Below, in pieces: positions 32,095 to 40,243 of a stretch of DNA of 64,000 nt (position 1 is the first letter of the stretch; every line of letters begins with the position of its first letter). Below the pieces are notes generated by a model, which saw nothing but the letters and a program-made list of their open reading frames with translations, was not told the DNA's origin and searched no databases. Both the position numbers and the translations under genes were made by a program. The DNA is taken from positions 682,001 through 746,000 of the forward strand of contig NZ_VHKL01000001.1 of NCBI RefSeq assembly GCF_007474605.1, in the 5' to 3' direction. The stretch is from Rhodoligotrophos appendicifer. GTDB taxonomy: Bacteria > Pseudomonadota > Alphaproteobacteria > Rhizobiales > Im1.

Positions 32095-32586
32095 TCAGGG
32101 CGTGCAGGAGGACAAGCGCGAACGGTCCTCTCGATTAAGAGCACGCTTGAGTTGTGTCGAGGGCCGGAGCAGAGTTGCTTCGGCCATCTGACGAATTTCC
32201 GCGAACAGATCCAGCAGCTCTGCCCGCCGGCTCGCTCCCAAGGCGGCCTCGATCGAGCGGTCTGAAATCGGCCAATGCGTCACCTTGGTCTTGGTTTTGA
32301 GCTCCGTGATCTCTGGCCTCTCGGTGTCTCCGATATGGATGGCGTAATCAAAGGCCGGTCCGTCTGGCGCGGTGAACTTGCGCCATGACTTCGGATGCAG
32401 GCCGCGCGCCCGAATGCCGACTTGGGCGATGACTTCAAGTGCATCCGCATCAGCTGACGCTGCTGGATTGAAACCGGCGCTGAAGGCCCGGAACCGGCTG
32501 CGGGCCGCGGAGTTGACGAAGGCTTCGGCCATGAGGCTTCGCGCAGCATTGTCGTCACACAGGAACAGAATCGTCTTCGGGTCCAT
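32095..32586 (-). CDS. Low-molecular-weight phosphatase / ArsC-fold protein lacking resolving cysteines
   Basis: A 163-residue protein with the CX5R phosphate loop at residues 10-16 (C10 to R16, within FLCDDNAARSLMAEA) and the downstream aspartate loop THWPISDRS (D109). This is the fold shared by small tyrosine phosphatases and thioredoxin-linked arsenate reductases. The paired resolving cysteines of ArsC are missing: the only other cysteine is C161, next to the C-terminus. Arsenate reduction is therefore doubtful. The ATG at 32586 has a GGAGG ribosome site. No ars genes are nearby. Confidence 0.75.
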   Translation of the reverse strand: MDPKTILFLCDDNAARSLMAEAFVNSAARSRFRAFSAGFNPAASADADALEVIAQVGIRARGLHPKSWRKFTAPDGPAFDYAIHIGDTERPEITELKTKTKVTHWPISDRSIEAALGASRRAELLDLFAEIRQMAEATLLRPSTQLKRALNREDRSRLSSCTP

Positions 32587-32855
32587 ACGAACCTCCAAAA
32601 TCGGCGCGGGCGGGCGCTCGCTGTCAATCGAATCTCTAAATACCCAGGCATTGCTGCAGTACTGTGAACCGTCCCAGGCGAAGATGAGATCAGGAGCGAG
32701 TGAATTCAACCTAGGATTGTGTTCATAGTGGGGGCATGTGGAGAAAAGATGGGAAATCTGAGGCTGGACGGAATCGTCGTTATGCGTTTTGCTAAACAGA
32801 TGATGAACGCTTTCCTTACAGGGCTCAGGCACTTGGCTCCCGCATTGAGAATGAG

Positions 32856-33422
32856 ATGAAATCCCATTTTGAAATGCTCTCTGCGTACAATAAGTGGGCA
32901 AATCGGCGCCTTTACGATGCGGCCGAGCGACTGTCGGACTCTGATTATCGCAGCGACCGGGGCGCCTTTTTCGGCTCCCTCCATGGGACGTTGAATCACC
33001 TCCTCGTCGGTGACCGCATCTGGATGCAGAGATTTACGGGAGGAGGCCAAGCTCCGGCGAGGCTTGATCTGATCCTTTGCGAAAGCCTGCCGGAACTTAG
33101 GGTCGCCCGCGAGGCCGAGGATGAGCGCATTGAGACGTTCATCGCCGGGCTCACCCCCGACAGGTTAGCCGGGACCATTGTCTATCGCAGCACCCGCAGC
33201 CCCGTGGAGTTGGAACAGCACTTTGCGCCGCTGCTCACGCATTTCTTCAATCATCAGACCCATCATCGGGGTCAGGCACACTGCATTGTGACCGGCCTAA
33301 CCGGAGAAGCGCCTTCGTTGGATCTGTTGGTGTTTCAACGGGAAACCGGCTTGGGGATGGTCCGGGGTCACGGAGGTGCGTTCAATGTGCCCGAGCGTCG
33401 GCCGGCCACGGGTCCGCGCTAG
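32856..33422 (+). CDS. DinB family protein (putative metal-dependent)
   Basis: A 188-residue four-helix-bundle protein of the DinB/YfiT group. Three metal-ligand histidines are placed as in the family: H48 in LNHLLVGDRIWMQRF, H133 and H137 in FNHQTHHRGQ. Relatives include thiol transferases using bacillithiol or mycothiol, but the substrate in proteobacteria is unknown. The ATG at 32856 gives the standard start MKSHFEMLSAYNKWAN. It ends overlapping the convergent small membrane gene by four bases. Confidence 0.88.
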   Translation: MKSHFEMLSAYNKWANRRLYDAAERLSDSDYRSDRGAFFGSLHGTLNHLLVGDRIWMQRFTGGGQAPARLDLILCESLPELRVAREAEDERIETFIAGLTPDRLAGTIVYRSTRSPVELEQHFAPLLTHFFNHQTHHRGQAHCIVTGLTGEAPSLDLLVFQRETGLGMVRGHGGAFNVPERRPATGPR

Positions 33423-33652
33423 AAGCTTGCGATCCAGGCGATCCAGCCATGGATGACGCCAACGGGGAAGATGAGCAGGCCTGCTGCAAGGAGCCACCAG
33501 CTTGACGTGAGGACGCAGACGACGATGTGAGTGATCCAGCCGGCAAGGGCCGCGAGACAGAAAAGGCTAGCGAGGAGGTAACCGACGGCTCCTCGCCGCA
33601 GTGTATGTGTAGCCCCGAATGCGGCGAGCTTGAATGGTGGCTTTGTGTCCAT
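33419..33652 (-). CDS. Small membrane protein, two predicted membrane segments, unknown
   Basis: The 77-residue product has two strongly hydrophobic stretches (about 24-46 and 50-74) with several tryptophans near the C-terminus (IHGWIAWIASF). The N-terminus is cytoplasmic-like with basic residues. This resembles small inner-membrane proteins commonly annotated as hypothetical in alphaproteobacteria. It is convergent with the DinB gene, sharing four bases. A longer frame in another phase (33382-33786) covers the region but has no protein-like composition. Confidence 0.65.
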   Translation of the reverse strand: MDTKPPFKLAAFGATHTLRRGAVGYLLASLFCLAALAGWITHIVVCVLTSSWWLLAAGLLIFPVGVIHGWIAWIASF

Positions 33653-33829
33653 GCGAGAGCGGAAAGGCCGCGCCCATTCAAGATTGGGTCAGGCCGGTTG
33701 CCGAAAATTCGTCGATCAAGACACCGCCGCCCCGCCGCTGTCCTGATCACAACTGTGCCATATAAGGACATCTTCGTAAAGCTCAACTAAAAGTGAATTT
33801 TTGGGATCTCGCGAGGAAAGGTTGAAGAC

Positions 33830-34576
33830 GTGTCTGCAATGAAGACGGAACTGATGATAGAGACCGACGATGGGACCGCACCGGCCGCGTTATTCCAGCC
33901 TGAGGCAGATGCCTCGGCAAAGCGTCCGGGGGTGATCCTCTATATGGATGCTTTCGGGCTGCGGGCGGGTTTGGACGAGATGGCTCAGCGCCTTGCGGAC
34001 TCCGGATATCTGGTCCTGGTTCCTGATCTCTTTTACCGCAACGGACGATACGGGCCCTACGACCCGAAGACGGCGTTCTCAGATGAAGCGACCAAGGCCC
34101 AGATTCTCGGCATGGTGACGGGCACGTCCCAGGAAATGACCAAGCGGGATGGGCAGGCGTTCTTGAGCGCTCTGGACTCCTACGGAGCATCGGCCAAGAT
34201 CGGCACTGTGGGCTACTGCATGGGCGGTGGCAGGGCGATCAGGGCGGCCTCCGCCTTTCCCGATCGCATCGCCGCGGCCGCAAGTTTCCATGGCGGCAAC
34301 CTGGCCAGCGACTCTGAGGAGAGTCCCCACCGCCATCTGACTGGCATCCGAGGCCGGATCTATGTTGGGGTCTCCGGCGTGGACAGAAGCTTTCCCCCCG
34401 AGCAATCCGCGCGTCTGGCTGAAGCCCTCCGCGTGGCGGAGACGGACCACATCATCGAGAACTACGTGGGCATGGCCCATGGTTGGGCCGTGCCGGATCA
34501 CAGCGTTTTTGATGCCCGTGGGGCGGAGCGCCACTGGCAGCGGCTACTGACGCTCTTCGCAGAAACGTTGCACTGA
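33830..34576 (+). CDS. Dienelactone hydrolase family protein
   Basis: An alpha/beta hydrolase of 248 residues with the dienelactone-hydrolase triad: C130 in GTVGYCMGGG, D185 in GVSGVDRSFPP and H217 in GMAHGWAVPD. The use of cysteine in the nucleophile elbow is the family hallmark. Early RPGVILYMDAFGLRAGLDEMA is also typical. Natural substrate is unknown; no chlorocatechol pathway genes are nearby. GTG at 33830 is the probable start because GAGGAAAGG sits nine bases upstream; ATG at 33839 is the alternative. Its 3' end overlaps a convergent small gene by 33 bases. Confidence 0.88.
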   Translation: MSAMKTELMIETDDGTAPAALFQPEADASAKRPGVILYMDAFGLRAGLDEMAQRLADSGYLVLVPDLFYRNGRYGPYDPKTAFSDEATKAQILGMVTGTSQEMTKRDGQAFLSALDSYGASAKIGTVGYCMGGGRAIRAASAFPDRIAAAASFHGGNLASDSEESPHRHLTGIRGRIYVGVSGVDRSFPPEQSARLAEALRVAETDHIIENYVGMAHGWAVPDHSVFDARGAERHWQRLLTLFAETLH

Positions 34577-34774
34577 AGGGTCGTCGCACCGGGCAACAAG
34601 AACCTGCACCGGAACATCCATGACAAATTGCGCCTGCGCAAATCTCTGGGCTGCTCTGGAGGCAGCCAGAGAGTCGGGATAGATCGACGAGTAGAAGTCC
34701 CCGATCCTAAAGGCCCAACCGTCGTCCCGCGGGACGACGTAATAGATCTTGCTCAGCATGACCGTCGCTTTCAT
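34544..34774 (-). CDS. Small protein of 76 residues, possibly DUF2188-like, unknown
   Basis: The sequence opens MKATVMLSKIYYVVPRDDGWAFRIGD and continues with DSLAASRAAQRFAQAQF, a beta-hairpin plus helix layout resembling small DUF2188-type proteins (WAVRREGS..., helix with repeated Ala). Similarity is by eye only. The end is VQVLVARCDDPSVQRFCEERQ. Start could also be the ATG at 34759. It overlaps the 3' end of the convergent hydrolase gene by 33 bases, which is unusual in this otherwise neat region. Confidence 0.55.
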   Translation of the reverse strand: MKATVMLSKIYYVVPRDDGWAFRIGDFYSSIYPDSLAASRAAQRFAQAQFVMDVPVQVLVARCDDPSVQRFCEERQ

Positions 34775-34851
34775 TCATCTCGCGCAACCACCATTAACGT
34801 GCCTCGGGGCTGAATGCGAGATGAACGAAAAACCTGCTTAACGGCCGGAGG

Positions 34852-35094
34852 TCACGCCTCTTCTTCGAAGGTGACAGCGATGTCCGCATTGGCGGACAGG
34901 CGGACTTTTTGGCCTTCGACTTCGGCGACCAGGGCGCCGGGGACGAAGTGGTGATGACCCTTGTGCTTGCCTTCGCCGCTGTCCTTCTTCGTCAGCTTGA
35001 TGCGATCACCCTCGACACGGTCGACAGTGCCGACATGAACGCCATCGGCCCCGATGACTTCCATATGTTCTTTGATTTGACTGAGATGGCCCAT
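34852..35094 (-). CDS. DUF2171 domain-containing protein
   Basis: An 80-residue protein with the DUF2171 pattern: IKEHMEVIGADGVHVGTVDRVEGDRIKLTK (given in two parts, IKEHMEVIGADGVHVGTV and DRVEGDRIKL), a histidine/lysine-rich turn KHKGHHHFVPGALV and a beta-rich end. This looks like a PRC-barrel-type small barrel. Function is unknown; related genes are often stress-related. An ATG 12 bases upstream (35106) is an alternative start. The gene lies just beyond the tRNA-Thr gene on the same strand. Confidence 0.85.
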   Translation of the reverse strand: MGHLSQIKEHMEVIGADGVHVGTVDRVEGDRIKLTKKDSGEGKHKGHHHFVPGALVAEVEGQKVRLSANADIAVTFEEEA

Positions 35095-35242
35095 AGCATC
35101 CTCCAATGACGCGAATGCTCCATTGAACGCCCGATGCCCGGCGATCGATCCCAGCGAAATGGAAAAGCAGGCGATGGGGGAGGGGAATCGAGACTGAACC
35201 TAAGTCTTGGGCTCAGGTGCAACGCGATGGTCTCGGAGGAAG

Positions 35243-35318
35243 TGGTGCCGCTTGCGTGACTCGAACACGCGACCCCATCATTACGAATGATGTGCTCTAC
35301 CAACTGAGCTAAAGCGGC
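35243..35318 (-). tRNA. tRNA-Thr (anticodon CGT)
   Basis: On the minus strand a full cloverleaf can be drawn: acceptor GCCGCTT paired with AAGCGGC, D-arm GCTC...GAGC, anticodon stem CATCA/TGATG around loop TTCGTAA (anticodon CGT, reading ACG), T-arm GCGTG TTCGAGT CACGC, discriminator A and an encoded CCA at 35243-35245. All stems pair perfectly. Confidence 0.97.
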
Positions 35319-35432
35319 TTAACTTTTCGCAGCCACACGTGACGTCATGGCCTCAGTGGCCGACTGATACCGCGTCGCTTGCGAAATGGCAACTGGAGCG
35401 CTGCGGACTGCGATAAAAACTCCGGTCAGGGT

Positions 35433-37106
35433 TCAACGCGGCAGAGCCGATCCAAGCCACTCCGTTCCGCCAACGGGACGGCTCGGCGCGGCCGAAGGAT
35501 CGGGTCCCGGATCATCGGGCTGGCTGCGCAGGCTTGGACGATTGCCTTTCGGCGCATCACTGGCGGGTGTCTCGAGATCAGGCGTTGGTGCCGAAATCGG
35601 AACACCCACAGGGACCGGCGGCTTGGCAGGGACGGCCGTCACGACGCTGGGGCGAACCTGAACGGCGACCGGCGGCGCGCCCGGGGCTTCCGAAGCGGGC
35701 GGCTGGTCGCCGTCGTGATCGAATGGGCCGGGGTGTGCTACCGCGGGTTCTTCCTGTTCAGGCTCGGGAGTGTCATTGGACAGGAGCGCTACAGGGGGTT
35801 CCGCCGGTGTCGGCTGAAAGGACAGACCCTCGACGGGCCTCTTCCAGACGAAGGCATCCAACTCGCCCGTCACGGGCGACATGGGCTCCCATATGTCCGA
35901 CACGTAACCATCCGCAGTCCACGCCGCATCTCGAGGAGCCGAGACGGCACGCGCTAGCCACTCGCGTTCCTTGCCCCGGTCCTTATTCTGCACCCGCTCC
36001 AACTCCGCCATGTGCATGCAAATGCCGGCGCTTGGGCGATCGGCGATGCTCGAGGCCAGGGCGTCGCGGGCCTCGCCATACTCATGCGCTTCCATCGCCG
36101 CTCGCGCCAGAGCGATGACGCTTTCATCACTATGCGGCGTTTGTCCTACGAGAGAGCGCACGCGCTTCAGGCGATCCAATGCCGAATCGCCGGGCCGGAC
36201 ATGGGCATAGGCGTCTGCAAGGTCCCGATGGGGGCTCAAGTTCCAGGTTTTTTCCACCATTCGCATGGCTTTGCGGACGCCGCCCCGCGAGGCCAGGATG
36301 CGCGCCGCGACGATCACGGGAGGCGCCAATTCGGGTGCAGCCTTGTGAGCTTTGACCGCCAGCCGCAACGCCTCGTCGGGATTCGTCTGCTCCATCTCCA
36401 TAGCCTCGGCGGTCTCCACCACAGCCCTTTTGCGCTGTGCTTGGCTTGCCGTTATCAGGCCGGCGCGTTTCTGGTTTTCGATGATGGTGATCACGCCGGG
36501 CCAGTCGCGAGTCGCCGACCGGACGGCCAGCATGGCGTTTGATGCCCAGGGAAGTTCCGGCTTCGTCCGCAGCGCCCTCTCGGCAATCTGGCGGGCCTCG
36601 TCATACTGTCCGGCTTGTCGCGCCTGATTGAACAGGCCCCTGAGGCCGAGAACCTCGGTTTCCGGTGACGCGGCCATGCTTTCGAAGATCCGCTTGACCT
36701 TGGCGTTGTCACCTTCGAGCTGCGCCGTCTGCGCTTCGAGGACGCGAACCAAAGGCTCTTCGGGAAGGTTGCGCACGGCGATCTGCGCTTGACGGCGCGC
36801 ATTGTGGAGGTCGCCGGCGCCGATGGCAATGATGCCGCGGCTGAGCGCTTTATGCCCCTTGCGCCGCCGCCGGTGGTCGAAATAGCCCGTCATCGCGGCA
36901 GGCGCGAAGAAGAGACGACGCAACACGCTCCACACGGCAGCGATGATGATCATGACCGCCAGCAGGGCGAAAACTGCCGCCAGCATGGGCATTTCGATAC
37001 GATAGCCCAACCAGACGATGTTGATTTCGCCCGGCCGATCGGCCAGCCACGCCACTCCCGCGGCGATCAGGGCGATGACGATGAAACGGAAGATCATGGA
37101 CCACAT
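35433..37106 (-). CDS. hemY: HemY-like membrane-anchored TPR protein
   Basis: The 557-residue protein has two N-terminal membrane segments (about 4-24 and 40-65), the HemY N-domain signature with ADRPGEINIVWLGYRIEMP and a long run of TPR-type helices to about residue 430, then a Pro-rich tail. HemY of this family is encoded with late haem genes and is thought to scaffold protoporphyrin enzymes in the membrane; it is not the Bacillus oxidase of the same name. It starts 11 bases after mic60. ATG at 37097 is also possible. Confidence 0.88.
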   Translation of the reverse strand: MWSMIFRFIVIALIAAGVAWLADRPGEINIVWLGYRIEMPMLAAVFALLAVMIIIAAVWSVLRRLFFAPAAMTGYFDHRRRRKGHKALSRGIIAIGAGDLHNARRQAQIAVRNLPEEPLVRVLEAQTAQLEGDNAKVKRIFESMAASPETEVLGLRGLFNQARQAGQYDEARQIAERALRTKPELPWASNAMLAVRSATRDWPGVITIIENQKRAGLITASQAQRKRAVVETAEAMEMEQTNPDEALRLAVKAHKAAPELAPPVIVAARILASRGGVRKAMRMVEKTWNLSPHRDLADAYAHVRPGDSALDRLKRVRSLVGQTPHSDESVIALARAAMEAHEYGEARDALASSIADRPSAGICMHMAELERVQNKDRGKEREWLARAVSAPRDAAWTADGYVSDIWEPMSPVTGELDAFVWKRPVEGLSFQPTPAEPPVALLSNDTPEPEQEEPAVAHPGPFDHDGDQPPASEAPGAPPVAVQVRPSVVTAVPAKPPVPVGVPISAPTPDLETPASDAPKGNRPSLRSQPDDPGPDPSAAPSRPVGGTEWLGSALPR

Positions 37107-37117
37107 GGAACCGTCTC

Positions 37118-38461
37118 TCAGCCGCCGGATTGGGGAGAAGATTGAATTCGACCAAGCGCCTGGGCGGTCACGGTCTGCAAGTTGCGTTCGGCATCGATCC
37201 GCGCCTTTGCACTCGTGAGCCAATCGGACAGCGGTGGCTGCGGGGCAGCGCCCGCCATATCGGCCAGGCGCACCGCGCCTGCGATGTCGCCGGCATCGAC
37301 CAGAGGAGCCATGCGAGTCGCGACCTCCGACCAGTCGGTCTCCCCGACCGGCCGCACGCGGACGATGCTCTTCAGACGATCGACCAGGGCTGCCCATGTC
37401 CCTTGCGCCGCAGCCGGAGCGGGGGCGCGTTGAAGCTGTTCGCGGACCGTGGTGAAGCGCTGAGCCAGAGCCTCGCGGCTCGGCACTCCCATTTTCGCGT
37501 ACTGCTCGAGCTGGCTCAACTCGGCCGATGATTGCAGATTGCTCTGCAGGGTTTTAATCTCACCCTCGTAAGGCTGCCCGCCGGCAATCCGCTGACGAAG
37601 GGAATCGAGAGCTGTCGCGATCGCCGCCGACGCCCGGGCCTGCTCTGCGATCTGGGCCTGTTGCTGGGTGATCTGGGTACTCGTCGCCTCTTCCACCGCC
37701 TTCAGTCGTGTCTCGAGGGCCGTGATGTCAGGACCGCTGCTGGCGTCTCCCTGTGCCTGCTTCAGAGCCGCGACCTCGCCGCTGAGCCCTTGGAACTGCG
37801 AGGCGAGAGCCTGGAGCTGCTGGTCGGTCTCGCCATTGGCCCCCGAGCCCGCAGACCCTACCGTCTCCCGCAGCTCGTTCATCGCCTGCCCATTGGCTTG
37901 AACAGTCTTCTGAACGTCGTCGACTGCTGCTCTCAGCGCCGACATGTTCTGCTGAATCCCGGTGAGGCTTTCTTCTGCGGTGGCCAGACGGGTGCGGAGG
38001 GATTCAATGGTCTCCGAGAATGTGTCCAGCCGATTGCGATTGTCCCGGATGGACTGCTCAAGCCCCGGCATGCGTCCGAGCATCTCCGTGGTTTGAGGCG
38101 TGGGAAAATACCGTGCGCCGAATTCTCGGTAGGCCAGGATGCCGGCAAGAATGCCGGCGGCGACCAACAGGACGCCGATACTGACCAACGTGACGCGGCG
38201 GAGCGGATCCGACGACATCGCATCCTGCGTCACCGCGGCAGTCTCTTCTGGAGTGGGATCCCGATGAGGGGTGGGCTCGACGATCTCGGGCCGCGAACGC
38301 ATTGGTTTCCCATCGCCCTGCGTCTCCGAAGCGCGGGCAGCCTCGTCGGACGGCGGGGTCTTATCCTTGCGGACCTCCTCCGCATGAAGGTCAATGATGG
38401 GCGGTTGGCGACCCGGTCGGCCCGCCGCTTCGCTCTTCTTGTCGTTAGCTTCGTCAGTCAT
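37118..38461 (-). CDS. Mitofilin/Mic60 homologue (COG4223-type)
   Basis: This 447-residue protein has an acidic, proline-rich cytoplasmic N-terminus (1-89), one membrane segment (about 90-110), a long coiled coil (about 125-330, with many Leu/Ala/Gln heptads) and a C-terminal helical domain with AGAVRLADMAGAAPQPPLSD matching the mitofilin signature. Mitochondrial Mic60 shapes cristae junctions; alphaproteobacterial versions are linked to intracytoplasmic-membrane shape. Gene order hemC-hemD-mic60-hemY is the conserved context that supports the call. Confidence 0.87.
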   Translation of the reverse strand: MTDEANDKKSEAAGRPGRQPPIIDLHAEEVRKDKTPPSDEAARASETQGDGKPMRSRPEIVEPTPHRDPTPEETAAVTQDAMSSDPLRRVTLVSIGVLLVAAGILAGILAYREFGARYFPTPQTTEMLGRMPGLEQSIRDNRNRLDTFSETIESLRTRLATAEESLTGIQQNMSALRAAVDDVQKTVQANGQAMNELRETVGSAGSGANGETDQQLQALASQFQGLSGEVAALKQAQGDASSGPDITALETRLKAVEEATSTQITQQQAQIAEQARASAAIATALDSLRQRIAGGQPYEGEIKTLQSNLQSSAELSQLEQYAKMGVPSREALAQRFTTVREQLQRAPAPAAAQGTWAALVDRLKSIVRVRPVGETDWSEVATRMAPLVDAGDIAGAVRLADMAGAAPQPPLSDWLTSAKARIDAERNLQTVTAQALGRIQSSPQSGG

Positions 38462-38508
38462 TCATTTTCTCAGAAGTCTTTTGCGTTGCAACTTGAAGCA
38501 CCGACGGC

Positions 38509-39222
38509 TCACGCTGTACCGACAAGCTCTATCATACTGTCGAAAGTGGGCGCCGCAGCAACAGTGATCCGCAGCGAAATAATCTCATCTTCTTTCAGCG
38601 CGGAAGCAACTGCTGCCGATAAACAGAAATGAGTGAGGTCTGCCAAGCGTTCCTCGCGCCCGTCATGATGGACGGCTTTGCGCCAAGTCGTTGCGGTCCG
38701 GGGCGAGAAGAGGAGCACACCATCCACTTTGCGCTGATCCAAAGCCGCGATCAGACCGGCGCTGAGAGACTTGGCAGCCTTCGCCTCATAGACGATGACG
38801 CGGATGACTTCAAAACCATACGGGGGAAGCGTCTGGGAAAGATCCTTGGCGACGTCGCGCCCAGTGGCATACAGCAGCGGCCCCGCCTTAGGATTAAGCG
38901 TCTCGACGATCAGCGCCTGAAGAGCCTCACCATCGCCTCCCGCGGTGATGACCTCTCTAAATCCCGCCTCCCGAGCCGCTTCTGCGGTCTTCTCTCCGAC
39001 GGCGATCAGCTGAGTCCCATGCAGCTTGGCGTGGCTGCCGACTGCTCTGGCACCATGAGCGCTGGTCACGATGATGGCCTGATAGGCCGCCGCCGGAAGT
39101 GTCGCGTGCGGAAGGGGCCGAATCGACAAGAGCGGCTCGGTCAGAACCTCGTGGCCTAATTGTTCAAGTTGGGACTGCAACGGAGCGGCATCTTCCAGAG
39201 GACGAGTGATCACGAGCCGCAT
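38509..39222 (-). CDS. hemD: Uroporphyrinogen-III synthase
   Basis: HemD closes and inverts ring D of hydroxymethylbilane to make uroporphyrinogen III. The 237-residue protein starts MRLVITRPLEDAAPLQSQLE and has IVTSAHGARAVGS, YATGRDVAKDL and LLFSPRTATTW, the divergent but recognisable family runs. The ATG follows the hemC stop after one base. A longer frame reaches into hemC and is rejected. Confidence 0.92.
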   Translation of the reverse strand: MRLVITRPLEDAAPLQSQLEQLGHEVLTEPLLSIRPLPHATLPAAAYQAIIVTSAHGARAVGSHAKLHGTQLIAVGEKTAEAAREAGFREVITAGGDGEALQALIVETLNPKAGPLLYATGRDVAKDLSQTLPPYGFEVIRVIVYEAKAAKSLSAGLIAALDQRKVDGVLLFSPRTATTWRKAVHHDGREERLADLTHFCLSAAVASALKEDEIISLRITVAAAPTFDSMIELVGTA

Positions 39223-39223
39223 C

Positions 39224-40153
39224 TTAGTGTGGTTCCGTGAAGAATGCCTTGCCGGCGCGGCGCAATATTTCCTCACCCGCATCACGCCCGAGAGCGGCCG
39301 CCTCGCTGATCAAGCCCTCCCGTACGGTCTCGCAGCTGTCGCTTCCGTCTGGCGCGAGCACCATGCCGCGAAACTGAATTCTTTCACCCTCGAGCTGACA
39401 CAGCCCGGCAATCGGCGTGCGGCAGGATCCATCGAGAACACCGAGAAAGGAACGTTCACAAAGCACGGCAATGGATGTCGGCCCATGATCGAGCGCCGCC
39501 AGAAGCCCGGCAATCCGCTCATCGTCTTGCCGCAACTCGAGGCCAATGGCTCCTTGAGCCAGAGCGGGTAACATCTCTTCAGGCTCGATGATCGAGGTGA
39601 TTTCGTGGTCGAGCCCCATGCGTTTGAGGCCGGCGCTGGCGAGCAGAGTTGCCTGTGCCACCCCAGCGCGGAGCTTGCTCAGCCGAGTGTCCACATTGCC
39701 GCGGAACTCGACTGTCAGGATGTCCGGCCGAAGCCGTTTGACCTGCGCGCGACGCCGGACGGAGGATGTGCCGAGAACGGATCCCGGCGGGAGATCTGAG
39801 ATCCGTGTCGCGACCATGCTCAGGAAAGCATCCCTCGGATCTTCGCGAGGCAGCATGGCCCCCATGATCAATCCATCGGGAAGAACGGTCGGCATGTCCT
39901 TCATCGAGTGCACGGCAAGATCGATCTCGCCGTCGAGAAGGGCAGCTTCGATCTCCTTGGTGAACAAGCCCTTGCCGCCGATCTCCGACAGCGAGCGGTC
40001 CTTGATGCGGTCGCCCGTCGTGCTGATGGGGACCACGGTGACGTCGTCGGCCGCCAATCCATGCGCATCGATGAGGCGCCGTTTGGTCTCTTCGGCCTGA
40101 ATGAGGGCCAGCCTGCTGCCGCGCGTGCCGATCCGAATGGGAAGAGTTTGCAC
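39224..40153 (-). CDS. hemC: Hydroxymethylbilane synthase
   Basis: HemC joins four porphobilinogens into linear hydroxymethylbilane. The 309-residue protein contains RIGTRGSRLALIQAEE, KDRSLSEIGGKGLFTKEIE, AVHSMKDMPT, ILGTSSVRRRAQ-type GTSSVRR, and the dipyrromethane-cofactor cysteine in LDGSCRTPIAG. It starts with GTG at 40153. The divergent tsaD gene begins 90 bases away, so the intervening region carries promoters for both. Confidence 0.96.
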   Translation of the reverse strand: MQTLPIRIGTRGSRLALIQAEETKRRLIDAHGLAADDVTVVPISTTGDRIKDRSLSEIGGKGLFTKEIEAALLDGEIDLAVHSMKDMPTVLPDGLIMGAMLPREDPRDAFLSMVATRISDLPPGSVLGTSSVRRRAQVKRLRPDILTVEFRGNVDTRLSKLRAGVAQATLLASAGLKRMGLDHEITSIIEPEEMLPALAQGAIGLELRQDDERIAGLLAALDHGPTSIAVLCERSFLGVLDGSCRTPIAGLCQLEGERIQFRGMVLAPDGSDSCETVREGLISEAAALGRDAGEEILRRAGKAFFTEPH

Positions 40154-40243
40154 CTATGCTCGATCCAATGTTAGTGGCTGTCCGAATTGGGCAGCACTAT
40201 AGCGTTCGATACCGGCTGCGGAAGTCTCGGCGATAGGGGAACA

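Noticed and set aside
32095-32586. Simple call as arsenate reductase ArsC
   Set aside because: The resolving cysteines are absent and no arsenic-resistance genes are near, so I kept a fold-level call.
35243-35318. tRNA-Thr as an integration site of a mobile element
   Set aside because: I see no integrase gene and no duplicate of the tRNA 3' end in the neighbouring sequence, although the patch beside it is accessory in character.
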